Of a stretch of 26,564 bases of DNA, positions 7,168-16,322 are shown piece by piece. Both the position numbers and the translations under genes were made by a program. The stretch is from an uncultured Porphyromonadaceae bacterium (GTDB lineage: Bacteria > Bacteroidota > Bacteroidia > Bacteroidales > Muribaculaceae). The notes beneath the pieces were generated by a model that made no database searches, was not told the origin of the DNA, and saw nothing but the letters and a program-made list of their open reading frames with translations. Location: assembly GCA_900550025.1 (NCBI GenBank), contig URQP01000022.1, positions 1-26,564 of the forward strand, in the 5' to 3' direction. Every line of letters begins with the position of its first letter. The first letter of the stretch is position 1.

Positions 7168-8691
7168 ATGAGAAAAATCATTCCCATATATGCCCTGCTG
7201 ACGGCATTCGCATTATTAATGTCAGTATCGTGTAACGACAACAACAGCGACAACGACGAGCCTGTGGTTGTGTCATCAAACACCTTGGTCTCGGCATTCT
7301 CCTTGGCGGAAAACGATTCAGTCATAGCTGATCTCGACTCTTTGCATTTCACCATCGATGTCGATAACCGCTTGATTTACAATGCGGACTCCTTGCCGAA
7401 AGACACCAAAATCAACCGTCTCGTCGCCAACATTGCCTTTTACGACTATTCTTCCACCGGTACAATCAGAATATCAGGAGCGGAAACAATGGAGGACACG
7501 ACCTACACCTACAACAGTTCCGCCAACGACAGCATCGACTTTACCGGCAATGTATATCTCACCGTAAATGCCGCCGACGGCTCCTCAAGAGAATACCGCA
7601 TACAAGTGAACGTCCATCAAATGAAAGCCGATTCTCTATACTGGAACCAGCTGGCACGCCGTAATCTGCCGGCGCGTTCATCCGAGCTTGTAAGCCAAAA
7701 GACGGTGCAGAAAGGCGACGAGTTGTTCTGCCTTGTAGAAGAAGAAAAAGGATATACCATTTCCACTACGGCCGACCCAGCATCGAACAACTGGGAAATC
7801 CAATCAGTGGAATTCGGATTCACACCCGACATCGACAGCTTTACTGCTACCGACGATGCCCTCTTCATCCTGTCAGACAATCACAAACTTTACACTTCCG
7901 GCGACGGCAGGACATGGACCGACACCGGCAGCAATTACTATTCACTGATAGGCAGCTACAACGACCGTTTGCTCTGCATAAGCGAGGACAACGGCATTTA
8001 TTATCACGAGACATACACAAACGGAAATATATCCGGGCGTACGGAAATTGAAAGCGATTTTCCTGTCAGCGGGTTCTCCCAATGCGTAAGCCTGCAAAAC
8101 GAATGGAGCTCTAACAATCAGGTGCTGTTCATCGGCGGAACGATGAAAGACGGAAAGCCAAACGGTTGCGTATGGGGATACGACGGAAGCAACTGGGGAA
8201 AAATCAGCCGCATTCCCATTCCTGCACGTACCGGCGTGACACTGCTGCATTATGTCAACTTCACAGGCTCGTATTATGATATGCAAGAATATCCTGTATG
8301 GCTTGCAATCGGAGGGGCAGACAGCGATGGCAAACCGACAAACACGGTCTACATATCATACGACAACGGCGTGACATGGTCGTTGGGCGACGATTTGCTT
8401 CAACTGCCGGAATACATCAATCCGTTCTCAAAAGCGCAGGCTTTTGTCTACAACTCAACGATGGAAGAGACAAGAGCCATACACATGGGATGGGAACAGA
8501 TGCCTTCACGCCATCTGCCGTTCTGGTGGACAATAGCTGGAGAAAATTCAGGCACAAGAGCAACAACAGCCGTTACAAGCTGGAAATGCCCATACATATA
8601 TATGTTCGGAGGAGTCAACGCAAACGGAGTGCTGATGAACAATATATGGAAAGGCGTAATCAACAGGTTGTCGTTCAAGCCTGTCGTTTAG
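7168..8691 (+). CDS. DUF6242-like lipoprotein with predicted beta-propeller
   Basis: A 507-residue exported protein. The signal peptide ends in a lipobox-like segment (MSVSC, cysteine at 22) followed by an acidic, Asn/Asp-rich linker (NDNNSDNDEP), which suggests lipidation and possibly surface display as for Bacteroidales lipoproteins with acidic export signals. Residues of about 40-150 form an Ig-like region with the segment YRIQVNVHQMKADSLYW. The rest has recurring TxDGxTW / SYDNGVTWS strands (for example TSGDGRTWTD and ISYDNGVTWSLGDD), typical of sialidase- or kelch-like propellers. The overall pattern fits the DUF6242 family of Bacteroidales lipoproteins; the function is unknown. It lies 57 bases upstream of the porG-like gene in the same direction, so it may share its transcript. 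Confidence 0.75.
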   Translation: MRKIIPIYALLTAFALLMSVSCNDNNSDNDEPVVVSSNTLVSAFSLAENDSVIADLDSLHFTIDVDNRLIYNADSLPKDTKINRLVANIAFYDYSSTGTIRISGAETMEDTTYTYNSSANDSIDFTGNVYLTVNAADGSSREYRIQVNVHQMKADSLYWNQLARRNLPARSSELVSQKTVQKGDELFCLVEEEKGYTISTTADPASNNWEIQSVEFGFTPDIDSFTATDDALFILSDNHKLYTSGDGRTWTDTGSNYYSLIGSYNDRLLCISEDNGIYYHETYTNGNISGRTEIESDFPVSGFSQCVSLQNEWSSNNQVLFIGGTMKDGKPNGCVWGYDGSNWGKISRIPIPARTGVTLLHYVNFTGSYYDMQEYPVWLAIGGADSDGKPTNTVYISYDNGVTWSLGDDLLQLPEYINPFSKAQAFVYNSTMEETRAIHMGWEQMPSRHLPFWWTIAGENSGTRATTAVTSWKCPYIYMFGGVNANGVLMNNIWKGVINRLSFKPVV

Positions 8692-8748
8692 AGCGGCTGC
8701 CATATAATTAAACGTGGCTTTCATCGTTTATATTGAAAAGACACTATT

Positions 8749-9435
8749 ATGGAGAAAGTCGTCAAAAGATATAGAACGCGTTTGATAGCCGCTGTTTTAA
8801 CAATGCTGCTCGCCGCTCCCGCGTCAGTGGCAGCGCAGGACTACCGGTACGAGGCAGGCGCCGGACTTGGTATCAGCGGATACCTTGGAGATGTCAACCA
8901 AAGCAATGTGCTGAAAAATCCGGGATTTTCCGGAGAAGCGTTTTTCCGCTATCTCATCAACAAACGGTTTGCCGTGAAAGCCGGCATATCGACGGCCGGG
9001 ATAAGCGGGAACTCGGCTGATTTTGACAATAAATTCCCGAACGGCGAGCAATACTCGTTCTCGGCAAGATACTACGATATGGCAGTCGCTTTCGAGTTCA
9101 ATTTCCTGAACTTCGGCATGAACGACGACTACCGCAAACTTAAAAGGATAACACCCTACCTCTCGTTGGGAATCGGCGGTGCTTATTCCAGTTGCAAGGC
9201 TTTTGCGCTGAACATCCCGATTGGGTTCGGCGCAAAATACAAAATAAGCCGCAGATGGAATCTCGGGCTTGAAATGCGGGCAAGGATGATGCTCGGCGAC
9301 AAAATCGACGGTCTGTCGGATTTGCGCAATATGAAAAGCTCGTTCATGAAGAACACCGACTGGTGTCCGACATTGATGGTGAGTGTGTCGTACGAGTTCG
9401 GCGAGATTTGCAAAATCTGCCATTACGTAGAATAA
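8749..9435 (+). CDS. porG: PorG-like (DUF6089) outer-membrane beta-barrel protein
   Basis: A 228-residue protein with a signal peptide (LIAAVLTMLLAAPASVAAQ) and a small beta-barrel pattern: alternating strands with GYLGDVNQSN near the start, ITPYLSLGIGGAYSS in the middle and MVSVSYEFG near the end. In Porphyromonas gingivalis the T9SS component PorG is encoded directly upstream of uppS, omp85/bamA and two ompH genes. The same order is seen here, and the sequence fits that DUF6089 family. PorG is thought to link the T9SS ring PorK/N to the outer membrane. DUF6089 proteins also occur in Bacteroidales without a full T9SS, so T9SS function is an inference, supported here by the T9SS-type tail at 344-570. 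uppS starts 16 bases downstream. Confidence 0.75.
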   Translation: MEKVVKRYRTRLIAAVLTMLLAAPASVAAQDYRYEAGAGLGISGYLGDVNQSNVLKNPGFSGEAFFRYLINKRFAVKAGISTAGISGNSADFDNKFPNGEQYSFSARYYDMAVAFEFNFLNFGMNDDYRKLKRITPYLSLGIGGAYSSCKAFALNIPIGFGAKYKISRRWNLGLEMRARMMLGDKIDGLSDLRNMKSSFMKNTDWCPTLMVSVSYEFGEICKICHYVE

Positions 9436-9451
9436 AAACATAATTGGCTAT

Positions 9452-10207
9452 ATGTCATTAGAAGATAAAATAACGCAAATAAGCGGCAGGACACTTCCCG
9501 CGCATGTGGCGATAATCATGGACGGGAACGGAAGGTGGGCAAGACAACGTGGGCTTGACCGCTCGGAGGGACATATAGAGGGTGTCAAATCCGTAAGGAA
9601 GGTTACGGAAGCGGCATCCGACCTTGGCATAAAATATCTTACTCTCTATACATTCTCCACTGAAAACTGGAACAGGCCGAAAGAAGAGGTCGACGCGCTG
9701 ATGCACCTGATTGCCATCGCGATAGAGAATGAGACCCCCGACCTTATAAAAAACAACGTGAAGCTACGGCTGATAGGCGACATGTCGAGAGTCCCGGACT
9801 TTGCCCTCCAGAAACTCGACAATTGCGTGCGGGCCACAGCCGGATGCACGGGCCTGACCATGATACTCGCCATAAGCTATTCTTCACGATGGGAGATAGT
9901 CGAGGCGGCAAGAAAAATGGCGGAAATGGCCATCGAAGGAAAGATTTCCGTCAACGGAATAAGCGAACAAATGTTTGCCGGCAACCTGTCGACCGCCGGG
10001 ATTCCCGACCCCGACCTGTTAATCCGCACGGGCGGCGAATTCCGCATCAGCAATTACCTTCTATGGCAAATTGCATACTCGGAACTTTATTTCTCGCAAA
10101 AATACTGGCCTGATTTTTCAAAAGAGGATTTATGCGACGCCATACTGCAATTCCAGTCAAGGGAACGGCGGTTCGGCAAGACAAGCGAACAGATACAACA
10201 TAATTAA
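9452..10207 (+). CDS. uppS: undecaprenyl diphosphate synthase (isoprenyl transferase)
   Basis: A 251-residue cis-prenyltransferase. It shows the catalytic, Mg-binding MDGNGRWA motif (D24), the segment LTLYTFSTENWNRP and the C-terminal signature DPDLLIRTGGEFRISNYLLWQ. It makes undecaprenyl diphosphate, the lipid carrier for peptidoglycan and surface-glycan assembly, at the cytoplasmic face. Length is normal. It sits 16 bases after the porG-like gene and 26 bases before bamA, which ties carrier-lipid synthesis to outer-membrane assembly in one transcription unit, an arrangement conserved in Bacteroidales. Confidence 0.95.
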   Translation: MSLEDKITQISGRTLPAHVAIIMDGNGRWARQRGLDRSEGHIEGVKSVRKVTEAASDLGIKYLTLYTFSTENWNRPKEEVDALMHLIAIAIENETPDLIKNNVKLRLIGDMSRVPDFALQKLDNCVRATAGCTGLTMILAISYSSRWEIVEAARKMAEMAIEGKISVNGISEQMFAGNLSTAGIPDPDLLIRTGGEFRISNYLLWQIAYSELYFSQKYWPDFSKEDLCDAILQFQSRERRFGKTSEQIQHN

Positions 10208-10233
10208 CTGACATATATATTTCAAGACAAGAA

Positions 10234-12867
10234 ATGAGATACAGACTGATACTCATATTGATTTCAATCTCCACAATATTTGGCATCAACATACATGCCG
10301 AAGAGCAAAACGACACGATTTACAATCCTTCGGTAATATTCACCGGGATGCCTAAAAAATATGAGATAGCCGGGATACGGGTCTCCGGGCTACAAAACTA
10401 TGAAGACTATATCGTAATAGGATATTCCGGTCTGGCCGTAGGCGACGTAATCGAGATTCCGGGCGAGGACATAACCAATGCGGCAAAACGATTCTGGAGA
10501 CAAGGACTGTTCTCTAAGATTCAAATCCGCGTAGAAAAGATTTGCGGTGACAAGGCGTGGTTGCTGTTCGACCTGCGCCAACAGCCGCGCATATCGCAAA
10601 TCAACTACCACGGAGTGAAAAAAGGCGAGCGGGAAGACATTGAGGAACGTCTGAACCTGATGATAGGCAACCAGATTACGCAAAACATCGTCAACCGCGC
10701 GGAAGAAATCATAGCGGCATACTTCAAGCAAAAAGGATTCAACAACGTGGAAGTAGACGTAAGGCAGACACCCGACCTGAGCCACGAGAACGAAATGATT
10801 GTCGACATAATAATCGACAAGAACGAGAAAATCAAGGTTCACAAAATATATATAACCGGCAATCAGGTACTTTCCGACAAGAAGCTGCAACGAGTAATGA
10901 AAAAGACCAACGAGAAAAAGCGTCTTGTCAACCTGTTCCGCCAAAAGAAATTCGTCGACAAGGATTTCGAGAACGACCTGAACCTTATCATAAAGAAATA
11001 CAACGAATTAGGCTACCGTGATGCCAAAATCCTGAAAGACAGCGTGGCACGCTATAATGAGAAATATGTCGACGTGTTCATCGAAGTGGAAGAGGGACAG
11101 CAATATTTCATCTCCGACATCACATGGGCTGGCAACACAATCTACCCGTCGTCGATGCTCGACAACATCCTCGGAATGAAAAAAGGCGATGTCTACAACC
11201 AGACACTCCTCAACAAACGCACGATGGAGGACGACGATGCCGTGGCCAACCTCTATATGAACCAAGGCTACCTGTTCTTCCAGCTCATTCCTATCGAGTC
11301 GAAAATCGAAGGCGATTCCATCGCATTGGAAATGAGGATTATGGAAGGTCCGCAAGCGCGCATCAACAACATCGTGATAAACGGTAACGACCGCCTGTAC
11401 GAAAAAGTGATACGCCGCGAGCTGCGCGTGCGTCCGGGCGACCTGTTCTCGAAGGACGCTTTGCAACGCTCCGCCCGCGAAATCGCCCAAACAGGGCACT
11501 TCGACCCCGAGTCGATGGACATACGCCCCGAACCCAACACCGAGAACGGAACTGTAGACCTGATTTTCGACCTCACGTCGAAGAACAGCGACCAAGTGGA
11601 GCTATCCGCAGGATGGGGACAGACTGGTATCATCGGAAAGGTGGCTCTGAAATTCACCAATTTCTCCATCAAGAATTTGTTTAATCCGAAGTCGTATAAA
11701 GGAATCATACCGCAAGGAGAAGGACAAACATTCTCCATCAGCGCGCAGACCAACGCCAAGTACTATCAGGCCTACAGCCTGTCGTTCCTCGACCCGTGGT
11801 TCGGCGGAAAACGCCCGAACTCGCTCTCGGTGTCGGCCTACTATTCCCGCCAGACGGGTGTAAACTCCAGCTTCTATAACGACAATTACTATAACGGCTA
11901 TCTCTACAACAACTGGGGCAATTACTGGGGAGGCAGTTACTATCCAAACTACTATGGCGACTATTACCAGAACAGCATAGAGAATGCCTACGACCGCAAC
12001 AAATACCTTCAGATGGCAGGAATCGCCGTAGGTTTCGGAAAGCGCCTCAACTGGCCAGACAACTACTTCACGTTCCAAGCATCGTTGTCCTACAACTGGT
12101 ATCACCTGAAAAACTGGGAATACCTCTACTATATGAACAACGGTACGTCGAACGCTTTCGTGCTCGGCCTGTCGTTCGCGCGCAACAGTATCGACAACCC
12201 TATTTACACACGTAGCGGTAGCCAGTTCTCCCTCGACCTGAGCCTCACCCCTCCGGTATCGCTCTTCTCCAACAAGAACTGGAAAGCGTTGTCGGAAGCC
12301 GGGACACAGGATGCAAAGAAAGAGATGTACCGCTGGATAGAGTACTGGAAACTGAAATTCAAGGCACGCACTTACACCCCGCTTACCGACCCCGAAGGGA
12401 AATGGACGCTTGTGCTCATGACCCGCGCCGACATCGGTTTGCTCGGAAGCTACAACAAATACCTGAAATCGCCGTTCGAGACATTCTATGTCGGCGGTGA
12501 CGGTATGTCGGGAAGCTACGGATATGCACAGGAAACGATAGCATTGCGCGGTTACGACAACGGTGCGTTCACGCCATGGACAAAGGACGGTTATGCGTAC
12601 ACCCGCTTCTGCATGGAGTTGCACTTCCCGTTCATGTTGCAACCGACGACAACAATCTACGGACTGGCGTTCCTCGAAGGCGGTAACGCTTGGAACGATA
12701 TGAAGGACTTCTCTCCGTTCAATCTGAAACGGTCGGCCGGTGCCGGAGTGCGCATCTATCTGCCGATGGTCGGCATGATGGGTATCGACTGGGCTTACGG
12801 TTTCGATGAAGTGTTCGGAAAAAAAGGCGGAGGCCACTTCCACTTCATACTTGGTCAAGAATTCTAA
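10234..12867 (+). CDS. bamA: outer membrane protein assembly factor BamA (Omp85)
   Basis: An 877-residue outer-membrane insertase. After a signal peptide (LILILISISTIFGINIHA) come POTRA domains covering about residues 40-430, with recurring segments such as ISQINYHGVKK, VHKIYITGNQVLSDKKL and INNIVINGNDRLYEKVIRRELRVRPGD. The 16-stranded barrel region follows. The conserved loop-6 motif is present as ALRGYD (about 770), and the protein ends in phenylalanine, as outer-membrane barrels do. Residues of about 545-590 form a tyrosine/asparagine/tryptophan/glycine-rich stretch that should lie in an extracellular loop. Two Skp-type chaperone genes follow, as expected for partners in barrel biogenesis. 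Larger than the roughly 800-residue enterobacterial BamA because of the surface-loop insertion. Confidence 0.95.
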   Translation: MRYRLILILISISTIFGINIHAEEQNDTIYNPSVIFTGMPKKYEIAGIRVSGLQNYEDYIVIGYSGLAVGDVIEIPGEDITNAAKRFWRQGLFSKIQIRVEKICGDKAWLLFDLRQQPRISQINYHGVKKGEREDIEERLNLMIGNQITQNIVNRAEEIIAAYFKQKGFNNVEVDVRQTPDLSHENEMIVDIIIDKNEKIKVHKIYITGNQVLSDKKLQRVMKKTNEKKRLVNLFRQKKFVDKDFENDLNLIIKKYNELGYRDAKILKDSVARYNEKYVDVFIEVEEGQQYFISDITWAGNTIYPSSMLDNILGMKKGDVYNQTLLNKRTMEDDDAVANLYMNQGYLFFQLIPIESKIEGDSIALEMRIMEGPQARINNIVINGNDRLYEKVIRRELRVRPGDLFSKDALQRSAREIAQTGHFDPESMDIRPEPNTENGTVDLIFDLTSKNSDQVELSAGWGQTGIIGKVALKFTNFSIKNLFNPKSYKGIIPQGEGQTFSISAQTNAKYYQAYSLSFLDPWFGGKRPNSLSVSAYYSRQTGVNSSFYNDNYYNGYLYNNWGNYWGGSYYPNYYGDYYQNSIENAYDRNKYLQMAGIAVGFGKRLNWPDNYFTFQASLSYNWYHLKNWEYLYYMNNGTSNAFVLGLSFARNSIDNPIYTRSGSQFSLDLSLTPPVSLFSNKNWKALSEAGTQDAKKEMYRWIEYWKLKFKARTYTPLTDPEGKWTLVLMTRADIGLLGSYNKYLKSPFETFYVGGDGMSGSYGYAQETIALRGYDNGAFTPWTKDGYAYTRFCMELHFPFMLQPTTTIYGLAFLEGGNAWNDMKDFSPFNLKRSAGAGVRIYLPMVGMMGIDWAYGFDEVFGKKGGGHFHFILGQEF

Positions 12868-12947
12868 AAAAGCGATAATTTAAAGTTAACGGAATAAACC
12901 ACATCGCAAATTTGATGTCACATATCCAAACGAAAAAACTCAAAGCT

Positions 12948-13466
12948 ATGAAGAAAATAATCGTTACGGCCATAGTGGCCGCAATATTCTCAATCGGGGC
13001 TTACGCACAGAAGTATGCTCTGGTCGATATGGAATACATACTGAAGAACATCCCGCAATACGAGATGGCAAACGAGCAGCTCAACCAAGTGTCGCTCCGC
13101 TGGCAGAAAGAGGTGGAAACAAAGACCAAAGAGGCAGAGACACTCTACAAGAACTACCAAAGCGACATGGTATTCCTGACTGATGAGCAAAAAACTAAAA
13201 AAGAAGAAGAAATAGTTGCCAAAGAAAAAGAAGCGGCAGAACTGCAAGCAAAATATTTCGGTCCGCAAGGCGAACTCTACAAGAAACGCCAGTCGCTGAT
13301 GGAACCGATACAGAACGACATCTACGAGGCTGTCAAGAAAGTGTCGGAAGAAAAAGGCTATCAGGTGATTTTCGACCGCGCCTCATCGGCAGGCATTGTG
13401 TTTGCGTCGCCAAGAATCGACATAAGCAACGAAGTACTGTCCAAATTAGGATATTCAAAGGATTAA
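12948..13466 (+). CDS. ompH: OmpH/Skp family periplasmic chaperone (first copy)
   Basis: A 172-residue protein with signal peptide (MKKIIVTAIVAAIFSIGAYAQ) followed by KYALVDMEYILKNIPQYEMAN, the usual OmpH start. A long, highly charged coiled-coil segment (about 45-125, rich in K, E, Q) forms the tentacle-like helices that hold unfolded outer-membrane proteins in the periplasm. The C-terminal strand region contains YQVIFDRASSAGIVFASPRIDIS. A TTG 36 bases upstream is in frame, but it would place 12 polar residues before the signal peptide, so the ATG at 12948 is chosen. It lies 80 bases after bamA. Confidence 0.92.
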   Translation: MKKIIVTAIVAAIFSIGAYAQKYALVDMEYILKNIPQYEMANEQLNQVSLRWQKEVETKTKEAETLYKNYQSDMVFLTDEQKTKKEEEIVAKEKEAAELQAKYFGPQGELYKKRQSLMEPIQNDIYEAVKKVSEEKGYQVIFDRASSAGIVFASPRIDISNEVLSKLGYSKD

Positions 13467-13469
13467 TAT

Positions 13470-13477
13470 TATCTTTG
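13470..13477 (+). promoter_or_regulatory. -7 box of an internal promoter for the second ompH
   Basis: TATCTTTG is a perfect -7 element in the 51-base gap between the two ompH genes. A TTAG at 13446-13449, 20 bases upstream, could act as an imperfect -33 element. The second chaperone can thus probably be expressed apart from bamA. Confidence 0.55.
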
Positions 13478-13517
13478 CCACCAAAGAAAAAAACAAATTT
13501 AAAAGCATAAAACAAAA

Positions 13518-14075
13518 ATGTTAAAAAAATTATTATTAGCAGCCGCATTGGTTGTGCCGATGTGCTTGTCTGCCCAATCTAAATTCGGATACGTAAGTTC
13601 TATCGAGATTTTCAATCTCATGCCGGAAAAGGCTACGGCAGAAAAGTCATTGCAAGAAGTAGGTCAGAAATATGACACCGAATTCAAAGCCCTTCAGGAT
13701 GAGTTCAACAAAAAATTCGGAGAATATCAGGCTCTTGCACAGGACACTCCGGCTTCTATAAAAGAACGCCGCGAACAGGAACTTCAAGAACTCCAGACAA
13801 AAATCCAGAACTTCCAGCAAGTGGCAGGTCAGGATTTGCAACGCCAGCAACAAATTCTGATGGCGCCTATACAGGAAAAAATACAGACAGCCATACAGTC
13901 GGTAGGCGCTGAGAACGGATTCACTTTCATCTTCGACAGTTCTACATTCCTATATCACGGCGCTGATGCGGTTGACGTAACACCGATGGTGAAGGCTAAG
14001 CTCAATCTCAAAGACGCACCTGCTGCAGCAACGACAGGAGCGGCAGCAAACACCGAAGCTACTACAACAAAATAA
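13518..14075 (+). CDS. ompH: OmpH/Skp family periplasmic chaperone (second copy)
   Basis: A 185-residue paralogue of the preceding gene. It has a signal peptide (LLLAAALVVPMCLSAQ), the family start SKFGYVSSIEIFNLMPE, a long K/E/Q-rich coiled coil (about 40-125) and the closing segment GFTFIFDSSTFLYHGADAVDVT. It ends in a low-complexity tail rich in Ala and Thr (APAAATTGAAANTEATTTK) that the first copy lacks. Such paired ompH genes after bamA are usual in Bacteroidales. It probably works with BamA as a periplasmic holdase. A strong terminator lies 31 bases after the stop and closes the envelope cluster. Confidence 0.92.
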   Translation: MLKKLLLAAALVVPMCLSAQSKFGYVSSIEIFNLMPEKATAEKSLQEVGQKYDTEFKALQDEFNKKFGEYQALAQDTPASIKERREQELQELQTKIQNFQQVAGQDLQRQQQILMAPIQEKIQTAIQSVGAENGFTFIFDSSTFLYHGADAVDVTPMVKAKLNLKDAPAAATTGAAANTEATTTK

Positions 14076-14106
14076 GACTACTTAATTGTTTCCATAATAA
14101 TAAGAC

Positions 14107-14140
14107 GGAGGGCGGCTCGACAGTCGCCCTCCATTTTTTT
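14107..14140 (+). terminator. Rho-independent terminator of the porG-uppS-bamA-ompH cluster
   Basis: GGAGGGCG (14107-14114) pairs perfectly with CGCCCTCC (14125-14132); the stem can extend by two further pairs including a wobble. After one A comes a run of seven T (14134-14140). Confidence 0.92.
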
Positions 14141-14372
14141 ATTTATTGGTGTCCGCTAAAAAATCAGGATTTTATTGTATGACATTTATTCATAAGCACT
14201 TAATATGGCACTATGGAAAGAGGGCTTGTGTCTCTTTCTTCCACCTACGGCTGCGCTCCGCTTACCGTAGGTTCTCTGAAATGACACCGCTCCGCGGTTG
14301 CCCACCCATCACTAACCGAATGTCTGTATTCTTAGCGGACACCAATATTTTTTATTATTGGTATCCGCTAAA
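14135..14372. repeat. MITE-like structured repeat with 16-bp inverted termini
   Basis: Three copies of a 16-base motif are visible: TATTGGTGTCCGCTAA at 14144-14159, its exact reverse complement at 14332-14347, and a third direct copy with one change (GTA for GTG) at 14356-14371. The first two bound a 204-bp unit. This unit is flanked on both sides by TTTTTTATT (14135-14143 and 14348-14356), a possible 9-bp target duplication, though low in complexity. Inside are perfect hairpins (ACCTACGG/CCGTAGGT at 14243-14272 and ACCGC/GCGGT at 14286-14298). The second and third copies form a 16-bp hairpin with an 8-base loop. No credible gene lies inside. It may be an IS-derived mini-element or a structured intergenic repeat. 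The region between the terminator and the TonB receptor gene holds nothing else I can name. Confidence 0.65.
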
Positions 14373-14402
14373 GATTTAGAGTATAGTTGACAGCATACAC
14401 TT

Positions 14403-16301
14403 TTAAAACTCGAAATGCACTCCGCCCTCGAACGTAGCCTTAGGCATCGGATAACCGGCGTTAATCTCGTAACGCTGCGCAAGCAGATTCTCTCCCCTCG
14501 CCCATAACGACAGCCATTCAGTAGCACGGAAAGAACCGCGCACGTTCCAAAGCACGAAATTCTCGGTCTGCGGATTATCTCCAACAGCGGTGTATAGCCC
14601 TGCTATATACTGCACTCCTGAAGAAACGTCCCAACGGCCTTTCGAAAAGTTAGCTCCAGCATAAAGTTTATGCTCCGGAGCGGCCACAACAGGATTCCTC
14701 ATATGCAGATAGCTGTAATTGGCATCGACCGACCACAGGCGGTTTATCCTGTAGGCAACCTGCGCCTCAACCCCGGCATTGCCAATCTTTCCTGAATTCT
14801 GGTTCAGCATCCCGCTGCCGCTTGGATTAGGCAGCCTCATGATAAGGTTCTTGCCGTCGATATAAAACAGATTCAACCCATAATGCAAACGTCCTCCAAG
14901 CAGACGCTGGGAAAAAGCCAGCTCATAATTCCACATACTTTCAGGCTGCAAGTCAGGATTCTGCGGAGGAAACATATACATCTCGCGCAATATCGGATAG
15001 CGGAATCCCTTAGCGGCCGATGCCTTCAGCTCGACATTCTCCGGCAAATGGAACGCCGCACCGAATTGAGGCACCCATTCCGTACCGACACGGGAATGGT
15101 GGTCGACACGCAAACCGGCATTCAGCGTCAGCCACCGGCTTATATCCTGCCGGAAATCCACATAGCCGGCTATTTCGTTCTCGCGCTTGTCCACCAAGTC
15201 AGAACGGGTTCCGGCATCCTCTCCTTTTACATATTCCGTCCAAGCCTCCCCGCCATAGCGGAACCAGTCGAAACCGAACGTAATACGGTTTCCCTCAAAA
15301 AATTGCGAGCTTTGGTAAAACGACACTCCCATCATATCGTCAAACGAGTTGAACCTTCCGTTCTGAGGCGATTCTCCGGCACTCGGCGTATAACCGTCGT
15401 TTATCCAATGCTTGCCCCAATTATAGAAAAAGCTCAAACCGCCGGATGTCCGCTCATATTTATTCTCCAAAGCAAACGATGCCACGCCCCGTGTGATTCG
15501 CTGGTCGCCCTCCAACAACGGAGCCGAGACAGGGCCGGGATAAGTGGCGTTGAAATGCGTCACGTTGACATCCGCATAAGTGTTCCAATTCGCCGTCAAG
15601 TCGTACCCGAGTTTGGCATAACCGCCATACTGCTCGAACTGCATATTGTCGCGGTGTCCGTCTGTCCGGTTATAAGAACCACTCACCACCGACGAGAAAC
15701 GGCCTTTCCGCACACGGTTTGTCAACTCCGTTTCCAAAGTGTTGTAAGAGCCATAACCGGCACGCAAATCCGTCTTCACTCCATCCTCACGCATCTTCCG
15801 CGTGACTATGTTAATCACACCTCCCATGGCATTCGAGCCGTAAAGCACGGAAGCCGGGCCACGGAGCACCTCCACCCTGTCGGCCAACAACGACTGGTAA
15901 GAGTCGGAAATCGGATGCCCGAAAATACCGGCATACTGGGGATGTCCGTCAATCAGCACCATCAATTGCGCCGAACCGCCGCTCAATCCCCGCAAAGAAA
16001 TTCCCCCGGCTGCTCCGTCCGACACTCCATAGCCCATCACACCCCGCGAAGTGACAAACAACCCCGGCACTTGTTCTGTAAGCACCGGCAAAAGCGACGG
16101 CTGAAGCCCCTGCTCTATCTCTTTCCGGTCAATCACCGAAACAGTCTGCGACAGATGGCGCACGTCCGTCTCGTTTCTCGTACCGGTAACCACAAGCTCT
16201 TCCAAAGAACGGTTGACAGAAAGCGAATCCGTCTCCTCAGCCCGCATCGAAACGGAAGAAGACAATATCACACAGCAAACAATAAATAATCTTCGTATCA
16301 T
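14403..16301 (-). CDS. TonB-dependent outer-membrane receptor
   Basis: A 632-residue receptor. The signal peptide (RRLFIVCCVILSSSVSMRAEE) is followed by a TonB-box-like segment (EELVVTGTR) and the plug domain (about 35-165), with ISLRGLSGGSAQLMVLIDG and VEVLRGPASVLYGSNAMGGVINIVTRK. The 22-strand barrel ends in FEGGVHFEF with the terminal aromatic residue. It has neither the N-terminal carboxypeptidase-like domain nor a SusD partner, so it is a classical BtuB/siderophore/haem-type transporter rather than a SusC glycan importer. The substrate cannot be read from the sequence. The track-long start 24 bases upstream is less likely, because ATG 16301 sits about 15 bases after a promoter-predicted transcript start and directly precedes the signal peptide. 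That leader is too short for a cobalamin riboswitch. Confidence 0.9.
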   Translation of the reverse strand: MIRRLFIVCCVILSSSVSMRAEETDSLSVNRSLEELVVTGTRNETDVRHLSQTVSVIDRKEIEQGLQPSLLPVLTEQVPGLFVTSRGVMGYGVSDGAAGGISLRGLSGGSAQLMVLIDGHPQYAGIFGHPISDSYQSLLADRVEVLRGPASVLYGSNAMGGVINIVTRKMREDGVKTDLRAGYGSYNTLETELTNRVRKGRFSSVVSGSYNRTDGHRDNMQFEQYGGYAKLGYDLTANWNTYADVNVTHFNATYPGPVSAPLLEGDQRITRGVASFALENKYERTSGGLSFFYNWGKHWINDGYTPSAGESPQNGRFNSFDDMMGVSFYQSSQFFEGNRITFGFDWFRYGGEAWTEYVKGEDAGTRSDLVDKRENEIAGYVDFRQDISRWLTLNAGLRVDHHSRVGTEWVPQFGAAFHLPENVELKASAAKGFRYPILREMYMFPPQNPDLQPESMWNYELAFSQRLLGGRLHYGLNLFYIDGKNLIMRLPNPSGSGMLNQNSGKIGNAGVEAQVAYRINRLWSVDANYSYLHMRNPVVAAPEHKLYAGANFSKGRWDVSSGVQYIAGLYTAVGDNPQTENFVLWNVRGSFRATEWLSLWARGENLLAQRYEINAGYPMPKATFEGGVHFEF

Positions 16302-16322
16302 AAATCTGCAATTTTCACATTG

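Noticed and set aside
11602..12858. 418-codon open frame antisense to bamA
   Set aside because: It lies wholly within bamA on the other strand, has no family features or signal, and its Val/Arg-rich composition is what the reverse of this codon usage gives.
14146..14379. 77-codon open frame in the MITE-like element
   Set aside because: It runs through inverted repeats and hairpins and has no promoter or family resemblance; best seen as structured non-coding DNA.
14883..16289. 468-codon open frame antisense to the TonB receptor gene
   Set aside because: It is fully covered by a convincing receptor gene; the translation is His/Arg-rich without domains or promoter.
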